NCBI GenBank assembly: GCA_037157565.1 | Contig: JAZHRO010000002.1 | Coordinates: 76,868,001-76,932,000 of the forward strand | From: Thalassia testudinum | Taxonomy: Eukaryota > Streptophyta > Magnoliopsida > Alismatales > Hydrocharitaceae | Length of the DNA stretch: 64,000 bases | Reading direction: 5' to 3' | Part shown: positions 56,665 through 64,000 of the stretch, piece after piece | How positions within the stretch are numbered: the first letter of the stretch is position 1 | Layout of the letters: every line of letters begins with the position of its first letter | Translations under genes and position numbers: made by a program | Notes under the pieces: model-generated | Told to the model about the DNA's origin: nothing | Seen by the model: only the letters and a program-made list of their open reading frames with translations | The model's database searches: none

Positions 56665-57402
56665 AGATCCCCTCCATACGAAATTCTCATGCCTTCCTTC
56701 TCTTCTCTACCCCTCCAAAGCTCAAGAGAAGCTTGTCCTACACCCGAGATGCTTCTCGCGAGATAAAGTCCAAATTTTCATCCCCCTTCGGAAGTGGATC
56801 CCGTGATGACGACGGCGTGCTGCTTCGTTCCCATTCTTCTGCTTCGTCCTCCTTCGTCCTGCTTCGTTCTCCTTCGTCCAAGCATCGTCCCGTCTGGCTC
56901 ATCCTCCAAGTGACCGTCGAGGAGGATCTCTCTCCCTATTCTTTTTACTGCTTTCTAGTGTAGTTCTGCTCGTTCTCCAAGCGACCGTCGAGGAGGACAT
57001 TTCTCCCTCCATTCTTTTAATGCTTTCTAGAGTAAATTTATCGCTTTCTAGTGCAATTATTTTATGCTTTCTAGTTGTAATGAACAAATCCCCCTAATGA
57101 TAAATTCTCTATTTATTCTACATCTCATTTTGATTTCTATGTGTAATATTCTCTCTCTCTCTCTTACCCTCTGTCTCTTCTATTTATTGTAACTAATTAG
57201 ATAGTTTTAAATTGAATTACTTCATCACAAATAAAAAGAAACGCGTAGTTTTTAAATCAAACGTCCGCCTCCCTGTGTTCGACCCGGAATTTTCATTTTG
57301 GTATAAATTTTATTTGTTGAACACGAATTCTTCGCTTTCAAACTACAACGACAGGTTCTCCAAAACCGAACACGTTAGCGTAGCGATTCGTAATGTTCAA
57401 CA

Positions 57403-57470
57403 TTTTGGCACCGCTGCCGGGGAACGATTCGTGCGCTCAACATTTTGGCGTCGTTGCCAGGGAGGCGACG
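57403..57470 (+). promoter_or_regulatory. Tandem tRNA-Asp-type primer sites of B2
   Basis: The first site, TGGCACCGCTGCCGGGGA (57406-57423), lies 3 bases after the LTR and matches 16 of 18. A second, TGGCGTCGTTGCCAGGGA (about 57446-57463), follows a repeated CTCAACATTT word, so LTR end plus primer site look duplicated. Only the first is next to the LTR end proper. Confidence 0.8.
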
Positions 57471-58641
57471 ATCTTTGATTTCTCTTTACATTTTGTAACT
57501 TACAAATCATTTACCTCACTTTTCTCCTTTCTTATTGTAATTACAGGTACTCTTTTGAGATGAGCAAAAGCGGTAGATTGGAGTAAAGTGCTGTGGAAGG
57601 TTTTGTAAGTTATCCCCCATTCTTTCCCCCTCCATAGATTTCATTCATCACATTAAATCCAAATTCCAATTAACCTAGGTGTTTGCATAAATCCTAGGAA
57701 TAGTTTGGTTTTCTGGATTCTTACTCACATTCATTCCACCTTCATTTATAAAAATAAAAATAAAAATAAAAAGATAATTTTGTGGGGTAATTTTCAACAA
57801 ACACACAACGTACACCCACATTCAAAGGCACTTAACCGAATTGATTTGTTTCTACTCAACCGAGTTCTAATCTGTGGAACCGGTACACATAAAGCAACAC
57901 ATAAAAGAGTAGAAATCATTCTAAGTTAACCATCTTTGTGTGCCTAACTTAGTGGTGCATTTGTGGCCAGTTGTTTGAGTTGTTTGGACTGCACCACTTC
58001 AAATAAAATAAACTCATCAAGTAGCTGCCAATTAGGTTCAACTCTTAGGGATTTACTAGGCACTCCACATTCTTTTTAAGCTTTAAAGGAAAACATTTTC
58101 ACCCGTGCTTGTAAAACTTGGTGTGCCAACGAAACTTGATTGAAAACACCTAAAGTTGAATCCTAAAAGCTACTAAGATATGAACCTTAAAATTCACCGC
58201 ATGAAAAAAAAAAAAATCTTGCTTGAAAACCACTGGTTGTGCACGCACACACGAATCAATCAATCATTAAGGGCACAACCCATTTAAAGGGCCCATCACA
58301 TTCCAAAGCACATTCAAACCTAGCCCTAAATAAAATAGAGTAGACATTGGCCTTAAGGATTGGACTCGCTCTTCAGAACCCAGAACGAGATTATTTTCGA
58401 TTAGTCTGTTTCTACTATTCAATTTGATGTCTAGCTAGGGGAGCAGAGTCAAACGATCGCGACTGGGGGGTAAACTAGGAACCAGAGGCGCAAGCCAAAG
58501 GAAGAACCTTCTCCCCAGTCCCTCCTTTTAACTGGTTGGATTGAACAGACGGAAGTAGATAAAATCGTTTCTTTATCTCAAGACGGGTTTTGGGAGTCTG
58601 TAGGTCTTTAGGCTAACCCATTTAAGGACAGGTTTGATTGT
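57471..58641 (+). other. B2 leader shared with Athila-like element
   Basis: There is no gene. A pyrimidine tract ends in TTACAG at 57546; a GTAAGT word lies near 57607. The stretch from about 57900 matches the Athila-like leader on the minus strand (about 24550 down to 23850), including ggcactccac, aaccttctccccagtcc and a final TTGTATTGCAG at 58642-58652. That ending looks like an intron acceptor. Confidence 0.8.
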
Positions 58642-59997
58642 TTGTATTGCAGGGTGCCTTTCTTCCTCCCGTGTCTCATGAATCCTTCCACATATTTCAA
58701 GCATTCCCGTTCTTTCCCTCCTGTTGTGAATTATCCTCAACATGACGATTATACCGACTCGTACTATAATCAACCATCAATCAGTTGGGATAATTCGTCT
58801 TGGGGATACAATTCCAGACCCCCGTGTTTAGGGTTTAACCCTGAACGCTTTGATTCTGATTTCTATCCTTCTCAGAGCTACATTGATTATAGATCGTCTT
58901 CCTTTCATGAACCTCATACGATCTACAATCAAGAAGGATACACCGATCCTTACCCATCCTCTGATTTCACTGCCTTTAGGTCATCACCATCTTTTGAACA
59001 ATCTGAAATGACCTATTATCAGGAAGGGTATAACGAATCTCAATTCGTTAATTCCCATGCATTGAGCCTAAACCCGCCCAACCCTGAACCAACTCATTTG
59101 GTTCAGGTTAACCAGGTTCTTGATAAGGTTCTGGCTAACTTGAGGAATATCACTCAATCTTTAGAAGTTCAGCCAAAACCTCACATTGAGAGATTGGAGC
59201 CCCTAATTGAAATGATTGATGATTTGAATAAGTCTTTGTTGGATTGGCTCCAGGACGTTAAGGATAAGAACCCAGGTGAGTTTCTACTTGGGAAATTAGC
59301 GAAATTGAGGATGAGATTCGTGGTTGCTTTGATTCAGTCTTGGGATGATTCCCAGGATGAACCCTCTTCAGGAAAGCCAATGACAGAATTCGCTCAGGCA
59401 CCTGTTGGGGGGGACACGTGTTATGACCAGATTGAATTAAAGCGACTAATTAAGGAAGATCTGATTTCTTCACTTGAGATCCCTGAGCCGGGTTATGAGG
59501 AAATGTATGTCTCCTGGGAACAGAAAGTGACAACTGATTTTGGGACATACATTGATACGTATCCTGATTTCTTTGATGGTGAAGATTCAAGTTGCGAAGT
59601 CTCACGCGAGTTTTCTGAACACGATTTCTGTGAGACGATTGAGCCTGAGGAATCTGATAGATCATTTGATAGCCCAATAACTGAGGAAACTGATCTTATT
59701 AGGGCACACATTACAGATCCAAAATCGCATTTTCTGGAGGAATCAATTCAATGCCCTAATTATCAGTTACACCCCGTTGAGCTTATTGATAATTTTGTTT
59801 CTGAGATAATTAGACCCAAGTCAATTCTGATTCTGCCACATCATTTAGACTTGGAGATTTCAGACGAGGTGATTAATATACAAGAGGTCCTGGAATTTGA
59901 TATGCTGAATGAGGAGGATAGGAGCTGGGAAGTTTTGATTGGGAAGTTAATTTTGGAGGAAATGGAAGATTGTGTCGAAGGGTTCCTTTTAAGCTGA
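58642..59997 (+). CDS. Unknown 451-residue protein of non-autonomous element B2
   Basis: I do not recognise a family. The longest uninterrupted frame in the window, it starts at or after an acceptor-like CAG (58652), so the true start may be the Met at 58678 (MNPSTYF) or a spliced leader. Residues about 13-150 are rich in Tyr, Ser, Pro and Asp, with YNQEGY and YYQEGYNESQ words. A likely helical segment follows (VLDKVLANLRNITQSLEV, LLGKLAKLRMRFVVALIQSW). Residues 250-451 are acidic. There is no zinc knuckle, protease, polymerase, signal peptide or membrane segment. B1 carries a broken homologue whose matching frame continues about 140 codons further, so the TGA at 59995 is probably a result of a frameshift near 59990. 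A Gag-like or RNA-binding role is only a guess. Confidence 0.65.
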   Translation: MYCRVPFFLPCLMNPSTYFKHSRSFPPVVNYPQHDDYTDSYYNQPSISWDNSSWGYNSRPPCLGFNPERFDSDFYPSQSYIDYRSSSFHEPHTIYNQEGYTDPYPSSDFTAFRSSPSFEQSEMTYYQEGYNESQFVNSHALSLNPPNPEPTHLVQVNQVLDKVLANLRNITQSLEVQPKPHIERLEPLIEMIDDLNKSLLDWLQDVKDKNPGEFLLGKLAKLRMRFVVALIQSWDDSQDEPSSGKPMTEFAQAPVGGDTCYDQIELKRLIKEDLISSLEIPEPGYEEMYVSWEQKVTTDFGTYIDTYPDFFDGEDSSCEVSREFSEHDFCETIEPEESDRSFDSPITEETDLIRAHITDPKSHFLEESIQCPNYQLHPVELIDNFVSEIIRPKSILILPHHLDLEISDEVINIQEVLEFDMLNEEDRSWEVLIGKLILEEMEDCVEGFLLS

Positions 59998-60470
59998 AAT
60001 CATCAAATCAAAACCCTTACAACATTGGTTTCGAGGATGTCAAACTCAAGCACACATTCAACGATTATCCTTTTGAGCTTCAATTCTCTGTAACCCGACT
60101 TTTTGGTCTTGGGTTGCATCCTCATAAATCGTAAGCCCGACCCCGCTTGCATTCTGATTTTAGGTTTTGGGTAATTTTTATCCAGAACCTAAGATATTCT
60201 CGATTATGGGGGATAGGTCTGCACCACAATCTGGTCCACATCTGTGGACCGCTGTTGATAGGTCAGAGGTTTCTTCTGTTTATTCTGCTTCTGACCTGCA
60301 CTTGTGAATTTTTCATTTCTTTTCTTTGTATAGTGTGCCTAGCTGAAGGCACTAAACTCAGCACATATATAGTTTTTCTTAGTTTTCATCTCAGAGCGGA
60401 CCTGACATTCACGCAATTCAGGTGCTTTCTACGCTTTTCCACTCTATTTTATGTCTTTTTAATACAATGA
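59994..60470 (+). pseudogene. Out-of-frame C-terminal tail of the B-family protein (B2)
   Basis: One base back from the 451-codon frame, the sequence reads QNPYNIGFED...FGLGLH up to a TAA near 60130, then FWVIFIQNLR and GIGLHHNLVHICG. B1 has QDPYNIF, FGLGLH, WFWVIFIQNLR and GMGLHHNLVHLCG in one frame with its acidic region. The part after about 60300 is hydrophobic (FLLFILLLTCTC), possibly a membrane segment or plain drift. Between B1 and B2 most base changes in the GLHHNLVH block are synonymous. Confidence 0.55.
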
Positions 60471-60895
60471 GGACATTGCATTAGATAGGCATGGGAGGTG
60501 GATATTTATCTCTGAATTCATTCGTCAGCTCCGTAGATTTATTTTATTTTCTTTTATTAAAAAAAAAATCAGAATTAGGAAAGAGAATTTGGGTTTAAGA
60601 AAATTTTCAATCTTAGGAAATACTACATTATGATTTGAACACAAAGACCCTTCACGTCTTTGACTTAATCAGCCCGTGTATCCACTAAAATGTGGATCTG
60701 TTTTTCGAGTTCTCACCAACCTAAATTTTATTTTAATTGGAGTAAATAAGTTTGGGTGATAAGTATATGACTTATCAACCCACCCTCTGATTTGAGGAAA
60801 TTTTGAGTCTTAAGCATCTACACACTTTCTTTGCACTGACTCGTTGTTCGACAATTTTAACGGAAATTGGGTAGCTAATGAACCTTCTAAGGTGA

Positions 60896-60950
60896 TATGG
60901 CTGGCAAGTTATCGTGGGTAACAGCCCATAGGTAGGTTGTCCAGAGCCCA
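60896..60950 (+). repeat. 3'-UTR hairpin motif, copy 1 (B2)
   Basis: GGCT, GGCAA, GTTA, TCGTGGG, TAACAGCC: outer pairing GGCT/AGCC, inner GTTA/TAAC. Confidence 0.72.
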
Positions 60951-61097
60951 GTCACTGGACCTTTCTCTTTTTGCTACCTTTAGGTAACTCTTAGACCAAG
61001 GAAGCCACCTACTTAAAAAAATAAAAAAAAAGAAAAAAAAATCAAAAAGAAAAGGAGAAAAGAACAAAAGGAAATAAGCCACACTTCGCCGCACGAG

Positions 61098-61150
61098 TAT
61101 GGCTGGCAAGTTATCGGTGGTAACAGCTCATCGACCGGTTGTCCAGAACC
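61098..61150 (+). repeat. 3'-UTR hairpin motif, copy 2 (B2)
   Basis: GGCT, GGCAA, GTTA, TCGGTGG, TAACAGCT keeps both pairings with one G-U. GGTTGTCCAGAACC follows and can itself form a small stem. Confidence 0.72.
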
Positions 61151-61724
61151 CAGCTCAATAAATGCACTAAAAATTCCCAAAACACTTAGGAAGAAGCAGA
61201 GAAGTAGAATAAATCGGGAAGATATACACTGGATTCACCCTTGTGTTGACCCCGTAAAAAATAAAAGTAGGGAGAAAGCTACGGGTTGTAAAGATACACC
61301 TTTAGGCAGAATTCTTTTTGAGGTCACCTAGAGGCGTAGAAATTCGAAGTCTGTTTTAACTGTCGGTCAACGAGTCTATCACAATCACAATAAGATGCTT
61401 AAAGCTTAGAGTTCTCATCAAATCTTGGGTGAGTTGAATGGCTGTAGAAAGCCACTCTTAAACCCTAAAATTTGAAAATTCAAAAAAAAAAAAAAAAGAA
61501 AAGAGTAAAAAGAGAAAAATAAATTTTTCTTTGAATAAGGCGAGGCTTGAGGCGGTCTGCATTTTGGCTGATACCCGGGCACTGTTGTGTCTTTGAAAGT
61601 TCAGTTCCTAAGTAGACAATTTCTTAATGATTGAAAATAACTCATTTCAAATAATCCAACCTAATTCTTTTATAAATAGCATATAGTTTTTGCTAGGGAC
61701 TAGCAAAAGATAGGCATGGGGGTA

Positions 61725-63432
61725 TGATGTAAACACATTTACACTACTTAAAATGTCTATTTATGCATGTTCTTAAGCATAGGATTGCATTTCATGATAT
61801 AAATATTGCATAACATGCATCATCTTGCATTTAGAGTAGTTTGAATAAAATGGAGGTTAATTGTCTCCTTTTATGTGCTTGGACAGGGCAAACATTTTAT
61901 CGGGGCCTCGGATCAAAGATCCAACCGTATGGATGTGATCAGGGCGATGATTGGAGTTCAACGACTCCAAGATTGCTCTAATAAAGCATCCGTAGCATTA
62001 GATAGTGACCGGGGAACCCTAGAAGATCAAGGGCTAGGATGGTGTAAATCCGCACTTCAGATGACAAATCCAACCACACGGATGAATTCGGATTGACGAT
62101 CACAGCCCAACGACGCAAAAATTGAGTCAATTCGACATCCGTGGCACCATCTACAACTTCCAGAAGATGGACGGCCAAGATGGCGCCACGTGGTGCCATC
62201 TCGGCTGCCCAAACGGCCGCATGCAAACTCTGAAGCCCCGCACCCGCTCTCTCTCCGCCGTTGGATCTTGATCCAACGGCTGTGGTCAGCCGCGCCTTAA
62301 AGCGTCTGCTCGACCATCTGCGCCCCATAGCGCAGCGGTCGAGCGCGCTTACGCGAGCTGCGGGCGTGGGTTCGAGCCGCAGCGAAGGTAAGGAAGGCGC
62401 GGGCGTGCGGGCGATGGCGGGCATTGGATCGCGATCGGACGGCCGTCAGTGCTCAATCGAGATTACACGCGGGCGGGCGCACAGCACATCGGGCGGAGAT
62501 GCATCTTAAGCCGTCCGATCGCAAAGAATGTGCGTATGCGTTGGAAGCGGGCAGCTGAGGAGGCGCACGTGGGCGCGGAAGCTATGCCCACGTTGGGGAC
62601 TTTAGTGACAGATTTATCCGTCACTAAAGACCCCTCATTTATTATTTTGAAGATGTAATGACCATTTTGCCCCCACTCCTTGCAACTATAAAAGGAGACC
62701 CCCTCCATACGAAATTCTCATCCCTTCCTTCTCTTCTCTACCCCTCCAAAGCTCAAGGGAAGCTTGTCCCACACCTGGGATGCTTCTCGCAAGATAAAGT
62801 CCAAATTTTCATCCCCCTTCGAAAGTGGATCCCGCGACGACGATGGCGTACTGCTCCGTTCCCGTTCTTCTGCTTCGTCGTCCTTCGTCCTGCTTCGTTC
62901 TCCTTCATCCAGGCATCGTCCCGTCCGGCTCGTCCTCCAAGCGACCGTCGAGGAGGATTTCTCTCTCCCTATTCTTTTTACCGCTTTCTAGTGTAGTTCT
63001 GCTCGTTCTCCAAGCGACCGTCGAGGAGGACATTTCTCCCTCCATTCTTTTAATGCTTTCTAGAGTAAATTTATCGCTTTCTAGTGCAATTGTTTTATGC
63101 TTTCAGTTGTAATGAACAAATCCCCCTAATGATAAATTCTCTGTTTATTCTACATCTCATTTTGATTTCTATGTGTAATATTCTCTCTCTCTCTTACCCT
63201 CTCTCTCTTCTATTTATTGTAACTAATTAGATAGTTTTAAATTGAATTACTTCATGACAAATAAAAAGAAACGCGTAGTTTTTAAATCAAACGTCCGCCT
63301 CCCTGTGTTCGACCCGGAATTTTCATTTCAGTATAAATTTTATTTGTTGAACACGAATTCTTCGCTTTCAAACTACAACGTCAGGTTCTCCAAAACCGAA
63401 CATGTTAGTGTAGCGATTCGTAACGTTCAACA
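61725..63432 (+). repeat. 3' LTR of B2
   Basis: The 1708-bp partner of 55682-57402 has the tRNA-like segment at 62320-62388, inverted repeat at 62600-62629 and TATA box at 62687-62695. Open frames at 62261-63112 are LTR shadows. Confidence 0.9.
62320..62388 (+). other. tRNA-like segment in B2 3' LTR
   Basis: TAGCGCAGCGG (62328-62338) fits the A box and GGTTCGAGCC (62369-62378) the B box. The short GCGC/GCGC words flanking AGCGGTCGA could form a D arm. Confidence 0.7.
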
Positions 63433-63437
63433 ACAGT

Positions 63438-63600
63438 ATATAGTCAATTGTGAATTCATATGTTTCTAGAATGACGTGTGCTCCCTGAGTTCGACCTCGG
63501 GATATTTTAAAATCTCGAGTAATAAATAAATTAAAGTGATAATCGTCTTTCATAATACTACAATGAATACATCATTAAAACCCGAAGGACGATCCCAACA
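63438..63600 (+). repeat. Element E, 5' LTR, right end
   Basis: After the acagt duplication the outer LTR resumes with a ctccctgagttcgacctcggg word and ends GATCCCAACA, directly before a primer site. It was cut off from 53082-55681 by B2. Confidence 0.8.
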
Positions 63601-63605
63601 CTTTT

Positions 63606-63623
63606 TGGCACCGTTGCCGGGGA
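63606..63623 (+). promoter_or_regulatory. tRNA-Asp-type primer site of element E
   Basis: TGGCACCGTTGCCGGGGA matches 17 of 18 bases of the tRNA-Asp complement, the best-preserved primer site in the window. Confidence 0.88.
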
Positions 63624-64000
63624 GCAACAGCCATTCTAGAAGCTATTTATTCACAATTTTTTGATTTACTACTGACTTAATCTCTTCTCTTTTGTTGTGC
63701 AGGCACAGGAAATCAAGAAGGAGGAAGCAGCCGCACAACAACCACTCCAATGGACAGGTAATTTTCTATCCTCTCTTTTAAGCCCCTCAAAATTCTAAAG
63801 AGGAAGAAAAAAAAAAAGAGCAATTTAGGAATAACCTGTCGTCCATACTTAGTAAATCACAGAAGTTGCCTATTTTCAAATTTCAACATATTCTATCCGT
63901 ACATCCACTAAAGGTATTTAAGGCTAAAATCTTCTTGCTTGAGCCCTAATTACCTAATCTTGAGGCAACTAACTGGACCAATTAGAGCCAACTTAAGACT
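63624..64000 (+). other. Element E leader, cut by window edge
   Basis: A pyrimidine tract ending TTGTTGTGCAG (63702) looks like an acceptor, and CAGGTAATTTTC near 63757 like a donor. No open frame is visible before the edge; any genes of element E lie beyond 64000. Confidence 0.6.

Larger units (their letters stand above)
55682..57402 (+). repeat. 5' LTR of B2
   Basis: In order: an ATGCAT-rich start, a tRNA-like segment (56252-56320), a 14-bp inverted repeat (56569-56598), TATAAAAGG (56656-56664), a CT-rich leader, ctttctag words and a ccgcctccctgtgttcgacccgg word near 57264-57287. It ends GTTCAACA. Confidence 0.9.
60471..61724 (+). other. B2 3' region with paired hairpin motif and polypurine tract
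   Basis: No gene is seen. aatgaggacattgcat and ggcatgggaggtgg words lie near 60466-60500. The hairpin motifs are at 60896-60950 and 61098-61150, with an A-rich run between them (61013-61075). Further A-rich tracts are near 61480. AAAAGATAGGCATGGGGG (61705-61722) directly precedes the LTR as probable polypurine tract. Confidence 0.75.
55682..63432 (+). mobile_element. B2: non-autonomous Athila-related LTR element
   Basis: This 7751-bp element begins TGATGTAAAC, ends GTTCAACA and is flanked by acagt (55677-55681 and 63433-63437). LTRs are 1721 and 1708 bp and look close to identical apart from two indels (a missing block near 55930 in the 5' copy, an extra block near 56405). It has a primer site (with a second PBS-like copy), a 1.2-kb leader shared with the Athila-like element, one long unknown frame (58642-59997), and a 3' region with paired hairpins. 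No pol domains are present. The similarity of its LTRs and the exact TSD suggest the youngest full element here. Confidence 0.9.

Noticed and set aside
1..64000. CRISPR array, bacterial operon or riboswitch
   Set aside because: The tandem repeats are LTR-internal, the sequence is plant retrotransposon DNA, and no cas-like genes or regularly spaced identical repeats are present.

Overview
This window is repeat-dominated nuclear DNA from a seed plant, most likely an angiosperm with a large genome. I found no intact host gene. Almost everything that can be assigned belongs to Ty3/gypsy LTR retrotransposons. Evidence for a plant origin is an Athila-type gag-pol with a tRNA-Asp-type primer site, a chromodomain-bearing Tekay/Del-type gag-pol with an initiator tRNA-Met primer site, long LTRs, and direct 5-bp target-site duplications. 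The species cannot be told from the sequence.

Layout. (1) 1-2537: unassigned old repeat carrying a solo LTR at 601-2343. (2) 2538-34439: a Tekay-like chromovirus on the + strand, TSD tcacc, with a dead gag-pol at 5683-9727. Its 3' LTR is split at 10862-32487 by insertion A. Insertion A is itself split by a minus-strand Athila-like element, 12379-28849, TSD atggg. That element carries two further solo LTRs: 17932-20590 inside reverse transcriptase (TSD caaac) and 25175-27240 inside its 5' LTR (TSD aggct). (3) 34445-36890: old LTR-like sequence on the minus strand. (4) 36891-44355: non-autonomous element B1, TSD gcacg/gcatg. (5) 44361-49279: old repeat with a solo LTR at 44901-47083, TSD accac. 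(6) 49280-53081: a one-LTR Athila-type remnant with a broken gag. (7) 53082-64000: element E, running off the right edge. Its 5' LTR is split by non-autonomous element B2, 55682-63432, TSD acagt.

The parts relate as follows. B1, B2, the solo LTR at 601-2343 and the Athila-like element share LTR architecture: a tRNA-like A-box/B-box pair, then an inverted repeat, then a TATA box. B1, B2 and the Athila-like element also share the tRNA-Asp-type primer site, a roughly 1.2-kb leader, and a 3' region with a duplicated hairpin motif. In B1 and B2 the gag-pol genes are replaced by one unrecognised reading frame: tyrosine/proline-rich N-terminus, helical middle, acidic C-terminal half. It begins where the shared leader ends in an intron-acceptor-like site. 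In B2 451 codons are open, but comparison with B1 shows the ancestral frame was longer, about 580-600 codons. The simplest reading is a non-autonomous family mobilised in trans by the Athila-like lineage and carrying its own unknown protein. This family is the most interesting content of the window.
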